This document shows, piece by piece, positions 34,581-44,500 of a DNA stretch of 64,000 nucleotides. The stretch covers positions 5,270,001 to 5,334,000 of the forward strand of contig OZ244825.1 in assembly GCA_965220385.1 (NCBI GenBank). Reading direction: 5' to 3'. The DNA comes from PCPOR2b sp965220385. GTDB lineage: Bacteria > Poribacteria > WGA-4E > PCPOR2b. Positions within the stretch are counted from its first letter, which is position 1; each line of letters begins with the position of its first letter. Under the pieces are notes generated by a model. That model searched no databases. It was not told the origin of the DNA and saw only the letters and a list, made by a program, of their open reading frames with translations. The position numbers and the translations under genes were made by a program.

Positions 34581-36169
34581 TCCATTCTCAGACACGACCT
34601 TTTCCACCATGGTATTTTCTCGTCCCCGGAATTGCCGTCGGGGCTGGGGTGCTGCTGCCGTTAGTTTATCTCATCGTCCGAGCGTTCGGAGCGGAAGTAG
34701 GAGAACTAATCCAAATTGTCTTCCGCGCCCGGACGGTACACCTTTTGGGGAATACCCTTCTCCTTCTAATTGGGGTTGTAGGGACCGGCATACTTTTGGC
34801 GGCACCGCTCGCGTGGATAACAACGCGCACGGATCTCAAAGGCAAACGGATCTTTACGTTGCTTGGAGTATTGCCGCTGGCAATCCCCGGCTATGTGATG
34901 GCTTACGCTTTATTGGGGTTAAGCGGCCCCTACGGAACCTTTGCAAGCCTCTTTGGACCAAGTTTCCCTAATCTCCAGGGGTACTGGGGTGCCCTCATCG
35001 CTCTTAGTTTTTATACTTTTCCTTACTTCTTTCTAAATCTTCGGACAACACTATTGGGATTGGATCCTGCGATTGAAGAATCTGCCTATAGCCTCGGCAG
35101 CAAGTCTCGCGAGGTCTTCTTTCGCGCGATCCTCCCACAACTCCGACCCGCCCTCTATGCCAGCGGACTTCTCGTTGGATTGCACGTGCTTGGCGACTTC
35201 GGCGTGGTATCTCTAATGCGATACGAAACCTTCAGCTTTGCTCTCTACACGCAATACACCGCCGCCTACGACCGCATCTACGCTGCATGGCTTGCGTTGA
35301 TGCTTCTCGTGATCACAGGTAGCCTACTCTATCTGGAAGGTCGATTGTTACGCGGAACTAAGTTTCACCGCACAGGCAGCGGTGTCTCACATCAAGCCAG
35401 TCCAATTTCTCTGGGAATTTGGCGAATACCTACCTACGTTTATCTCTGTGTTTTGACGCTCGCCTGCGTGGTTGCGCCCATTGTAACGATCAGTTTCTGG
35501 ACCCTCAAGGGAGTTGATGGGCCGTATATGCAGGATTTCCTTCAAGCGCTCTCTGGTTCTCTGCTGGTATCGACACCAGCGGCTTTCATCACTGCTGTTT
35601 TCGCAGTTCCGTTAGCCTACTTGGGCGTGCGATATTCCTCTTCAGTCTGTCGTACGCTGGAACGTGGAGCGTATATCGGTTATGCGACGCCGCCGCTGGC
35701 GTTTGCACTTGCCCTTATCTTCTTTTTTCGGGGAATACCCGGAGTTTATCAAACTATTTGGATCTTGATCTACGCGTATACTATCCATTTTCTTGCAGAA
35801 GCGATCGGGCCCGTCCGAAGCGCGCTCTATCAAGCTTCACCCCGTTTGGAAGAAGCCGCCAGATCACTCGGCTATCGTCCCTTCAAGGCTTTTTTCAAAG
35901 CCACATTTCCGCTGTTGCGTAGCGGGGTTACTGTCAGTATCGCTTTCGTCTTCCTCGCGACGATGAAAGAGCTGCCGCTGACCTTCCTGCTTTCGCCCGC
36001 AGGGTATGAAACCTTAGCGGTAAACGTCTGGAGCTATACAACGGAAGCGATGTTCCCTGAAGGAGCGCGATACGCGCTTGCAATTGTGCTCTGCTCGGCG
36101 TTATTCGTTGGTTTGCTATTGATGAGAGGAGTAAAAAAAACGTATAATTACGCGGAAGCACCAACATAA
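34577..36169 (+). CDS. fbpB: Iron(III) ABC transporter permease (FbpB type)
   Basis: 530 residues, a fused double permease with about twelve membrane helices. Each half carries the cytoplasmic EAA-type loop that docks on the ATPase: EESAYSLGSKSREVFFRAILPQLRPAL near 170-195 and EEAARSLGYRPFKAFFKATFPLLRSG near 425-450. GTG 34577 overlaps the fbpA-like stop codon (GTGA). Works with the binding protein upstream and the ATPase at 36385 to bring iron(III) across the inner membrane. Confidence 0.92.
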   Translation: MIHSQTRPFPPWYFLVPGIAVGAGVLLPLVYLIVRAFGAEVGELIQIVFRARTVHLLGNTLLLLIGVVGTGILLAAPLAWITTRTDLKGKRIFTLLGVLPLAIPGYVMAYALLGLSGPYGTFASLFGPSFPNLQGYWGALIALSFYTFPYFFLNLRTTLLGLDPAIEESAYSLGSKSREVFFRAILPQLRPALYASGLLVGLHVLGDFGVVSLMRYETFSFALYTQYTAAYDRIYAAWLALMLLVITGSLLYLEGRLLRGTKFHRTGSGVSHQASPISLGIWRIPTYVYLCVLTLACVVAPIVTISFWTLKGVDGPYMQDFLQALSGSLLVSTPAAFITAVFAVPLAYLGVRYSSSVCRTLERGAYIGYATPPLAFALALIFFFRGIPGVYQTIWILIYAYTIHFLAEAIGPVRSALYQASPRLEEAARSLGYRPFKAFFKATFPLLRSGVTVSIAFVFLATMKELPLTFLLSPAGYETLAVNVWSYTTEAMFPEGARYALAIVLCSALFVGLLLMRGVKKTYNYAEAPT

Positions 36170-36209
36170 TTGGCAAGTAGGCGGAAGTTCAGGATCTCTA
36201 ATGAGTCAT

Positions 36210-36313
36210 TTATGGTGAATTCTGAAAATAAATAGACACTTTTGCCGACCCGGTAGGTGCGGTTTCTAACCGCACCGGTTTGGAGTGTCTCATTAATTCT
36301 ATAAACTACCATA
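36210..36313. mobile_element. MITE-like element, family A, inside the iron-transport operon
   Basis: TTATGGTGAATTCTGAAAATAA at the left and TTAATTCTATAAACTACCATA at the right form the terminal repeats; the core has GGTAGGTGCGGTTTCTAACC. It separates the permease and ATPase genes by 215 bases and may disturb their co-transcription. Confidence 0.7.
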
Positions 36314-36384
36314 GTTTCACGTTTCGCGTCCTGCATCGGGCGGATGGACGCTTTTCCACGTAACGTAGTATTCAAGGAGTAACA

Positions 36385-37443
36385 ATGCAGCCCCTGCTTA
36401 ACATCCGTAACATCACCAAGCGATTCGCTCATAACTTGCCTCCAGTGGTCGAGGACCTCTGTTTCGAGGTTTATCCCGGCGAAATCTTTGCGCTTTTGGG
36501 TCCAAGTGGCTGCGGAAAAACGACAACCCTGCGCCTAATTGCCGGGTTCGAGCGTGCTGATGCGGGGGAAATTTGCGTCGATGGACAATGCTTTGAGGGA
36601 GCCAAAATCCATCTACCACCCGAAGCACGAGATATTGGAGTCGTGTTCCAGGAGTATGCACTCTTTCCTCACCTCAATGTGTTCAAAAATGTCGCTTTTG
36701 GGCTTAAGAAATTGCCCGCAAAATTACGTGATGAGCGCGTCATGACGGTATTGGATATGGTGGGAATGACCCCATTCAAAAATCGGAGACCACACCAACT
36801 TTCTGGTGGACAGCAGCAGCGGGTCGCACTGGCTCGCTCGATTGCCCCAAGCCCCAAACTGATCCTACTGGACGAACCGTTTTCTAACCTTGATGCCGGC
36901 ATGCGACACTCTACGCGTGAGGAGATTCGAGTCCTCCTAAAAGATGCAGGAATGAGCGCGGTGTTCGTCACACATGATCAGGAAGAAGCCCTCTGTTTCG
37001 CAGACCGATTGGCGGTTATGCGAGACGGATGTATCGAACAGATCGGTACACCTGAAACGGTCTACCATCGTCCGAAAACTCCATTTGTGGCGGATTTTCT
37101 GGGTATGACCAACCTAATTAACGGCGAAGCCGAGGGGAATTGTGCCCAAACATCTTTGGGCAAATTCCGGATCGCGCCCTTTGCGCGTGGCAAGGTACTC
37201 CTCTCGATTCGCCCCGAACACTTGGCCATGGCTCCACCGGAAACGGATGCTCACAGTAATGGTGTCGGTGAAATTGTCATGCGTGAGTTCAAAGGACATG
37301 ATCTGACCTATCGGGTGAAGATTGGGACGGAGGATTATGTCGTGCAGACCGAATACTGCTGTCCACTTCAAGTGGGTGCTCGGGTAACGCTTCGAGCCGT
37401 TGAGCCTGCGGTAGTTGTGAAACACAATGGACCTCACTCATAA
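36385..37443 (+). CDS. fbpC: Iron(III) ABC transporter ATP-binding protein (FbpC type)
   Basis: 352 residues. Walker A GPSGCGKTT at 39-47, Q-loop VVFQEYALFPHLNV, signature LSGGQQQRVALARS, Walker B LILLDEPFSNLD, switch VTHDQEEAL. After about 240 a TOBE-like regulatory domain follows (LLSIRPEHLAM, VVQTEYCCPLQVGARVTL). ATG 36385 has AAGGAG upstream. Energises the fbpA/fbpB-type transporter; a repeat element separates it from fbpB. Confidence 0.92.
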   Translation: MQPLLNIRNITKRFAHNLPPVVEDLCFEVYPGEIFALLGPSGCGKTTTLRLIAGFERADAGEICVDGQCFEGAKIHLPPEARDIGVVFQEYALFPHLNVFKNVAFGLKKLPAKLRDERVMTVLDMVGMTPFKNRRPHQLSGGQQQRVALARSIAPSPKLILLDEPFSNLDAGMRHSTREEIRVLLKDAGMSAVFVTHDQEEALCFADRLAVMRDGCIEQIGTPETVYHRPKTPFVADFLGMTNLINGEAEGNCAQTSLGKFRIAPFARGKVLLSIRPEHLAMAPPETDAHSNGVGEIVMREFKGHDLTYRVKIGTEDYVVQTEYCCPLQVGARVTLRAVEPAVVVKHNGPHS

Positions 37444-37495
37444 CCGGAAGAAAACATAAAAACTGTCAACAGAGACAGTGCTTCATCGGAAAGCG

Positions 37496-38158
37496 ATGAC
37501 TGCTACAAACCCTCCGCTTACCCAGCCACTTTGTTTCAAGCTCTACGTTATTACTGACCGACAACTCTGTGCACCGCGTACCTTGTACGACACTATCCAT
37601 GAACTCTTAGACACAGGGGTATCCGCGGTCCAGCTCAGGGAAAAAGACCTAATTGATACCGAGTATATCAAATTAGCTACATCTCTCTGCAAGCTCTGCC
37701 ACACCTATTCCGCCCAACTGTTCATTAACTCACGCATCAAGATAGCTATGGAGATCGGCGCAGATGGCCTCCATCTGCCTGGAAATTTTGCCTCCGTGCA
37801 AAAAGTGATTGAGGAGACAAACCGCCGCTTCATTATCGGCAGCTCCGTTCACACACTAACTGAGGCGAAACAGCGGGAAACCGAAGGCACAGATTTTATC
37901 ACCTATAGTCCAATCTATCCAACGCTCAGTAAGCCGGGCTACGGTCCCGCTGTCGGCTTGGAGGAACTCCGGAAGGTCACAGAAACGGTTAATATACCAG
38001 TCTTTGCGCTGGGCGGGATAACATCTGAGCGGGTTTCCGAATGCCTTGATGCCGGTGCCTATGGGGTTGCGGTGATGTCCGGGGTGATGTCACCCCAGAA
38101 CGGCGCGCAGCAGGCAAAAGCGTATCTGCAACAGTTCCGCGAAGCAGAATCCCGATAA
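37496..38158 (+). CDS. thiE: Thiamine-phosphate synthase
   Basis: Joins hydroxymethylpyrimidine diphosphate and the thiazole phosphate to give thiamine phosphate. TIM barrel of 220 residues: LYVITDRQL, VSAVQLREKD, LFINSRIKIAMEIGADGLHLPG, IGSSVHTLTEA, YSPIYPTLSKPGYGPAVGLEEL, VFALGGITSERVSECLDAGAYGVAVMSGV. A GTG at 37478 would add six residues; I prefer ATG 37496 but the SD is weak for both. The last codons and the TAA stop lie inside a dispersed palindrome (38150-38165), which has replaced the native tail. Followed by thiD after 34 bases. Confidence 0.92.
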   Translation: MTATNPPLTQPLCFKLYVITDRQLCAPRTLYDTIHELLDTGVSAVQLREKDLIDTEYIKLATSLCKLCHTYSAQLFINSRIKIAMEIGADGLHLPGNFASVQKVIEETNRRFIIGSSVHTLTEAKQRETEGTDFITYSPIYPTLSKPGYGPAVGLEELRKVTETVNIPVFALGGITSERVSECLDAGAYGVAVMSGVMSPQNGAQQAKAYLQQFREAESR

Positions 38159-38165
38159 ATCGGGA
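38150..38165. repeat. Palindrome TCCCGATAAATCGGGA forming the thiE stop
   Basis: Perfect except for its two central bases; member of the dispersed CCCGAT-NN-ATCGGG family. The TAA within it (38156-38158) terminates thiE. Confidence 0.8.
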
Positions 38166-38192
38166 CTAGAATAACAACAGGAGTCCTCAACC

Positions 38193-38981
38193 ATGAAGCA
38201 GATCTTGACAATTGCTGGCTCAGACTCAGGCGGCGGCGCAGGAATTCAAGCCGACCTCAAATCCATCCACGCTAACGGGGGTTTTGGGCTTTCTGTCATC
38301 ACGTCAGTCACCGCGCAAAATACGCGCGAAGTAACCCACGCCTTCGATCTTCCAACCGATCTCATTGACGCGCAGATCGACGCTGTCTTCTCAGACTTTG
38401 ATGTTGCAGCCCTCAAGACGGGAATGCTATCGTCAGCCGAAATTGTGGAGGCTGTTGCAGAGAAACTGCGTGAGTATTCGCCGAGAAATATCGTAATTGA
38501 TCCCGTAATGTTTTCCAAAAGTAAGTACCCCTTGCTCAAACCAGACGCTATCGAGCGTTTGCAAGCGGAGTTACTGCCGTTGGCAACGGTCGTCATGCCC
38601 AACGTTCCTGAAGCCGAGCTTCTCGCCGATTGTGAGATCGAGACACTGGATGATGCGAAGGTAGCTGCGAAAGTAATCCAGGAATATGGATGCCAGAGTG
38701 TGCTGGTCAAAGGAGGGCACCTCTCAGGGGAAAAATCAACCGATGTTCTGTACGCGGATGGGACTTTTACCCTCTTCGAAGCGGAGCGGATTGAAACGAA
38801 CAACACACATGGCACAGGCTGCACGTACTCGGCAGCAATCGCCACAAACCTAGGGCTTGGACAAGACCTCGTAGCTGCCATTCAGTCCGCTAAAAACTAC
38901 ATCACAAACGCTATCCGCTATTCTCTCGACATCGGAAGCGGACACGGTCCCACCAATCACTTCTACTTTTTGGATAGGTAA
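38193..38981 (+). CDS. thiD: Hydroxymethylpyrimidine/phosphomethylpyrimidine kinase
   Basis: 262 residues. Phosphorylates HMP twice to the diphosphate used by ThiE. Motifs: TIAGSDSGGGAGIQADLKS at the start, SVTAQNT, KTGMLSSAEIV, IVIDPVMFSKS, LVKGGHL, and the anion-hole/catalytic THGTGCTYSAAIA. CAGGAG precedes ATG 38193. Forms a short thiED operon. No TPP riboswitch was seen upstream. Confidence 0.95.
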   Translation: MKQILTIAGSDSGGGAGIQADLKSIHANGGFGLSVITSVTAQNTREVTHAFDLPTDLIDAQIDAVFSDFDVAALKTGMLSSAEIVEAVAEKLREYSPRNIVIDPVMFSKSKYPLLKPDAIERLQAELLPLATVVMPNVPEAELLADCEIETLDDAKVAAKVIQEYGCQSVLVKGGHLSGEKSTDVLYADGTFTLFEAERIETNNTHGTGCTYSAAIATNLGLGQDLVAAIQSAKNYITNAIRYSLDIGSGHGPTNHFYFLDR

Positions 38982-38987
38982 TATAAC

Positions 38988-39165
38988 TAGGACGTACGCA
39001 GCTGGACGTAGGCGGGGCATCTTGCCCCGCCCTGAGATACACAAGTCCCCCTGATAAGTGGTACATCCCGCCTGTCCCGATGTATCGGGGATTTATCGGG
39101 GGCGGGATTTAGGGGGTTAAAAATCAAAAATCTACCCTCCGTGTGCTAAATTTGCGTAAGTCCTA
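38988..39165. mobile_element. MITE-like element, family C, with nested repeats
   Basis: Left end TAGGACGTACGCA, right end TGCGTAAGTCCTA, TA at both borders, 178 bases. It contains a GGCGGGGCATCTTGCCCCGCC hairpin (39011-39031). Its AAGTCCCCCTGATAAG...GGATTTAGGGGGTT module, intact near 2200, is split here by CCCGATGTATCGGG-type palindromes (from 39076), i.e. a repeat within a repeat. It starts seven bases after the thiD stop. Confidence 0.7.
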
Positions 39166-39359
39166 ATAGCGCTAGTTGCTAGTAGTAGGCATATTTGTAT
39201 ATCCTAACCATCGCGCAAATTACAGCACAGCACCCAACGGGTTGGGAAACCCAACCCCTATATGGAATCTGAGATGTGTGGCTTTGTCAACCGTAGGGGC
39301 GAGGTCCCCTCATCCGTTTTCATTTATCCATCCACTTATCAGACAAGGAGTTGGAAACA

Positions 39360-41498
39360 TTGAGTCAACCCAAACTCTTCAAGGAACTGAAACCCAGTAC
39401 CATTGCTACTATTGCAGGAGTTGGCTACCGCGACGGCATACCCGCTAAAGACGCAGATGTCGGTTGGCCCATGGGTGTGGTGAGACGTCCCGATGACGAT
39501 CTAATCGTAGCGGATATCCGAGCCCATCGCATCTGGCGCATCGACCAAGACGGTGTTTTGCATACCTTCGCCGGGGACGGTGTGCCCGGAGTTTCTGGTG
39601 ATGGAGGTCCCGCCGTGGCTGCTCGCGTCTACACCCCCCACGACTTCTGTCTCGACAAAGAGGGCAACCTTTTCTTTTCCGAACTGGGCGCGAGGGGGCC
39701 CGACGAAGGTGCCAATACGATCCGTCGTATTGATTATAAGACCGGCATCATCACCCGGGTGGTCGGTGCGGGAGTGATGGGACGGGGCGGAGATGGAGGT
39801 CCGGCGCTAGGGGCTGAGTTCGACACGACAACCGGCGTGGCGGTTGACATCGAAGGAAATATCTTCGTGTGCGGTAAATGGGATAGCAATGTACGGCGAG
39901 TCGACGCAGAGACCGGCATCATCCAAACTTTCGCTGGTCAGAACACCCGTCACTATCCATTGGAGCAGGGGATAAGCAGGCCCTACAGCGGTGCCAACTA
40001 CACCCTCGCCGGGTTTCATGGCGATGGTGGACCTGCATCAAAGGCAGCCTTTGGATTTCCTGAACACCTCGCATTCGACTCCAAAGGCGATCTCTACGTG
40101 TGCGACAATGGCAACAACCGGATTCGCAAGATTGATATGCGAACAGGAATAATCACAACCGTTCTCGGCACAGGTCAAGCGGCGTCCAACGGCGATGGCG
40201 GTCCAGCAGTAGAAGCGAGCACACATACGCCGGACGCCATTTTCATTGATTGCCACGACAACCTGTATGTCGGTGAGGTGGGTGGCTTCAGGGTGCGTAA
40301 GGTGGACGCCCAAACCGGTATTGTAACGACGATCGCAGGTATAGGCATCCCCGGCTGGGGAAAAGAAGGTGTACTCGGTTCCGAAACGAAATGCAATCCC
40401 ATCGAATCCGGCATCTGGGCTGATCCCGATGGGGCTGTTTTCTACAGCGACTCTTCGGGACGCTTACGCCGGATTGACCCACAAACCGGCGTCGTAACAA
40501 CCGTCTTGGGTGGCGATAGCATCCGTGATGGTGGTCCATCTACCGAGGCGTTCCTCTCCTGTCCAAGAGGGATTTGTGTCGGACCGGACGGACATATCTA
40601 TTTTGCCGATATGCAGAGCGATCGGATACGCGCAATTAATCCATCCACCGGAATTATCCGAACCGTTGCCGGCAGCGGTGGCAGAGCCTATGGCGGTGAT
40701 AATGGTACCGCGACTGAGGCATATTTCTTGAATCCCTATGACGTATCGGTGGATAGAAGTGGTCGCGTCGTAATAGCCGATACACTGAATGGGCGGGTAC
40801 GGCGGGTGGAAAAGAATGGCGTAATCCATACCGTAGCTGGAACAGGCGAAAGCGCGGATCGGGGAGACGGCGGACCCGCTGCTGGAGCCGGACTCACAGT
40901 CGTGTGGTCGGTTACACATAGTCCCAATGGAGATATCTATTTAGGGGACGCTGCCGGGCGAATTCGAAAGGTTGACGCTGATACCGGTCGCATCAACACA
41001 GTGGCGGGTATTGGTGTCCAAGGCTACACCGGGGACGGAGGTCCTGCAACCGAGGCGCGAATCGGTTGCCCATCGGCACTTCGATTTGATGCAAAGGGAA
41101 ATCTCTATTTCTCTGACCTTACCCAACACGTCGTGCGCCGGGTGGATACCAAAGGTATTATTACAACCGTTGCGGGTTGTGGCGCAGCAGGCTTCTCCCC
41201 CGATGGCACGCCCGCCCTTGAAGCACGCCTTCACAAACCGATGGGGTTAGCGGTCACCGGAAGCGGGGATGTGTACTTCTCCGACTCGCGCAACAATCGG
41301 GTGCGCCGGGTCGCCCCCGATGGAACGGTTCAAACGGTCGCCGGCAGCGATACGCCGGGCGACGCAGGGGATGGAGACACCGCCACCAAAGCGAGCCTGA
41401 ACGAACCACACGGACTCTGTTTCTACGGGGAAGATATACTGTTGATTTGCGATCACTACAACAGTCGTATTAAAGCGGTGAAACTGCAAAATCCGTGA
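39360..41498 (+). CDS. NHL-repeat beta-propeller protein
   Basis: 712 residues made of about a dozen NHL-type repeats. Each has a V-A/D-G-N-L-Y-F-x-D/E-x-N-x-R-I/V-R-K/R-V-D core (for example LYVCDNGNNRIRKIDMRTG and VYFSDSRNNRVRRVAPDG), and they are joined by linkers of the form TVAGxGxxGxxGDGGPAxxAxL. The length suggests two six-blade propellers. No signal peptide and no enzyme motif. TTG 39360 is chosen because AAGGAG lies nine bases upstream. NHL propellers bind proteins, peptides or glycans; the ligand is unknown. Confidence 0.9.
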   Translation: MSQPKLFKELKPSTIATIAGVGYRDGIPAKDADVGWPMGVVRRPDDDLIVADIRAHRIWRIDQDGVLHTFAGDGVPGVSGDGGPAVAARVYTPHDFCLDKEGNLFFSELGARGPDEGANTIRRIDYKTGIITRVVGAGVMGRGGDGGPALGAEFDTTTGVAVDIEGNIFVCGKWDSNVRRVDAETGIIQTFAGQNTRHYPLEQGISRPYSGANYTLAGFHGDGGPASKAAFGFPEHLAFDSKGDLYVCDNGNNRIRKIDMRTGIITTVLGTGQAASNGDGGPAVEASTHTPDAIFIDCHDNLYVGEVGGFRVRKVDAQTGIVTTIAGIGIPGWGKEGVLGSETKCNPIESGIWADPDGAVFYSDSSGRLRRIDPQTGVVTTVLGGDSIRDGGPSTEAFLSCPRGICVGPDGHIYFADMQSDRIRAINPSTGIIRTVAGSGGRAYGGDNGTATEAYFLNPYDVSVDRSGRVVIADTLNGRVRRVEKNGVIHTVAGTGESADRGDGGPAAGAGLTVVWSVTHSPNGDIYLGDAAGRIRKVDADTGRINTVAGIGVQGYTGDGGPATEARIGCPSALRFDAKGNLYFSDLTQHVVRRVDTKGIITTVAGCGAAGFSPDGTPALEARLHKPMGLAVTGSGDVYFSDSRNNRVRRVAPDGTVQTVAGSDTPGDAGDGDTATKASLNEPHGLCFYGEDILLICDHYNSRIKAVKLQNP

Positions 41499-41558
41499 GT
41501 CGCGCGCTTACAGTTTGGGTCTATTAGTCGCTGCTTTCTAACGTTGAGGAAGGATCAT

Positions 41559-44500
41559 TCAAAATCTTCGTGACAGAAGTAAGATAGGGACAAAATTACG
41601 TTCCTTCTGCAACGCACGCGCAATTTCAAGTCCAAGGACAAAGGCTGGATCGCCGATGAAGAGAGATACTCCAACTCCAACCGATGTATTGAAACGATTG
41701 AACTTGAAGGTTTCATCATTAAACCAAGCGTATCCTGTATCCGAGAAAGCCGTCACTACACCGAGAGGTCCCTCACTTTCATCCATGTATCTGATCTTCC
41801 CAAAATGGATTCGGTACTCCACATTGAAAAGGAGCGTATTATCCCCGACAAACTCTTTGAATTCGTAACCGTGCAGGGTGCCGACACCGCCTAGATAGAG
41901 CAGGCGTTGTCTGGGAAGTGGTCTATCAGAAAATGCACCTTCCAAACGAAAATCCAGATTGTGATTACTCAGTAATTGGTTATAGCGCACAATCGTAAAG
42001 TGATAGAGATTAAAATCGAAGTCGCTGTTGAGCCTCTTATTCGCATATTCGACGGAAAAATTACCCCGCCAACCGTGCTTAACACGGTAATCTGATATCG
42101 AAACAGTCCCAGAATTCCGTGTTTGACGCGTCCGCAAGTCCTGTTCCGAGGATTCCGCTACGCGGAACGTGGATCCCGATTGAATCGGGGCTGGAGCCCT
42201 CAAGCTATTAAAATTATAACCCACAGTTACGCTACGGAAATGTCCCTCGTCAATTCGCAGGTTACTCCGCTTTAGGGCGTTTTTATTTAACAAACTCCAA
42301 TCGCTTGACTTAAATAAGATTTCGTGATCTTCATCGGTGAATTCCAGTGTAATATCCATTGACTGTGTCAACTGACCCTTTATCCGAGTATGATATCCCT
42401 GGCGCTGATGGTAATCCAAGGAGGTAGACCCAAGGAAGAAGGCACCAAGGAATTCGCCACCTTGGGACCAGCCAGCATAGCGATTGGCATCTGTCCGCTG
42501 GTAAACGCTTCCGCCGATAGTCACAGCGTGGCGGTCGAACCAAGTCTTTTCAGCCCCTAATTGATAATTCCAAAGTTTGCTTGACAGTCCGTTGCTAAGC
42601 TTCCCATAGAGTTGTGCGTTTGCCTCTCGGGTCGAAAGTGCGCCACCTCCACCTAAAATTAAGCCGTGTACACGGTTAAAGTCGAAGACAGGTTTCCAAC
42701 TCACCTTGAGCCGTGATCGTTCCTCTATCTCAATAACAAGCACGTTCCGGTCGTGTTCCCGCTCTACTCCCCAACTTTTTATAGCTTTGAAGTAGAGGTT
42801 AGTCTTATCCAGTTTCGCGTGCATCTGATTGAGACGTACCGTGCCAATCTCCTTGCTATAGGCATCGCCCTGCTTGAAATCGAGTGCATCAGCTAACTCC
42901 GCGCTCATAATTCGGCGGTTCCCAGAAAAGCGGATCTCGTCCAAATGTCCTTCGTCAATGTTAATTAACAGATGGGTATCGGTGAATTGGGGGGTGACCT
43001 GTACGAGGTCGTAACCGTGGTGTCTGTAAAGGTTTTCGATCAGACGACATTTCGTATTTAGGTTTTCGATTGATGCGCGTCCTTGCTGCAACCCGAATGC
43101 TGCGCGCAGGAATGGAGATATAAAGTATCTATTTCCGTGTAAGTTAATCCCGATGAACCGGGACGTTGCCGCTTCGGTCACATGGATTCGCAGGTTCACC
43201 TTAAAGATGGGGGCGGGTGGCGATTCATCGCCTTCTCCGGCTACCTCCTCGCTAACGGCATCGCTCGTCTCTATGCGAACATTGCTGAACCAATCGAGTG
43301 CCTCCAATTCACGGTTCAGCCACGCTAACTCCTCAATGGAGATGATATCCCCCGGTTGGAAAGGGATTTTCTCAAGGAGTTCCGATGTCGGAATTTCACT
43401 ATTCCCTTCAACCTCAATGGCGACGAGTGAAAATTGTTCCACGAATCCAAAACCCTGTGGAGATTCGGAATCTTCCGTCTCAGCCAAACGTATGACACCC
43501 ATCCGGTCGGGCCAATGAGGCCACCAAGGTTGCATTTCGTCAAACGTAGGTGACCAGTAACTGTACTCGACACCCGGTTTCGACGCGGGTTCGGTGGGGT
43601 TGTCTTGCGTTTTACGATGTAGGTTAAATCGCCAGGCCCGTCCCGATTCATCGGGAGCGGAATCCCGATGTATCGGGACGTCAATCTTCGATGAATCGGG
43701 ATTTTCGGATGTAGCGGGTTCAAGTGTATCGCGGGGCAGCGCAATTTCTACACTCCAAAAAGTTGGCGTAATCTGCGTCTTAACTTGTGCACGCGAGTCC
43801 CAATCAGGCTTTGCTATTTTTTTATACGCAGGTCCAAGATCGGAATCTAACGGATAATCCGCTTCGATGTGCTGATCGAAAATCGTACCAATCGGGTTGA
43901 TGATGAGGTGGTGATAAGTCGGGGTTTTCGGATCGGGATCCACAAGAATCTCTAACGTGTCATCAAGCCAAACGTCCGAATCTGGATTGGTCTGTGTGAT
44001 TTGAACTCGCTCCATCTGCGAGTCATATACCCTGACACCGATATAGAGATACTGGTCATCCCATAGGAGAAATCCCTGTGTCGGTTTGTTGGGTTGTGTA
44101 ATCGCGTCTACTTGGTAGAATGGGGAAAGCGGCACTGACTTCGCCCAAGCTTTCTCGAATAAGTCGCCATCTATTACCGGTTGCACGGACGCGCGAGGAA
44201 CGTCAACCGTCGGTAGAGGAGGTAGGTCATCTTCGGCGTAAGGATCATCGACTTCTGTTTCATCGTCGTCGGTTTTGGATTCAGTGGCAACGGATTGGGA
44301 GGGACGAATCGTAATTCCCTGACCGGCGGTCATTTGAATTAGGGGACCACCACCGTTGATCCAGCCTTGGACGATATCTCCCACATAGGCAGTCTCAAGT
44401 TCCACCGGCAGATCAATACTAATAGCGCGTTGGTTATCAGTTTCGACCTGCATCTCAATGTCTGCCGGATAGCTTTCTGGCAAGCGCAGCGAAATTGCTC

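Noticed and set aside
36170..37495. TPP riboswitch before thiE, or the ABC transporter being a thiamine importer
   Set aside because: No CTGAGA or ACCTGATCTGG-type conserved stretches were seen, and the binding protein is of the iron FbpA/FutA type with a Fur-like box upstream.
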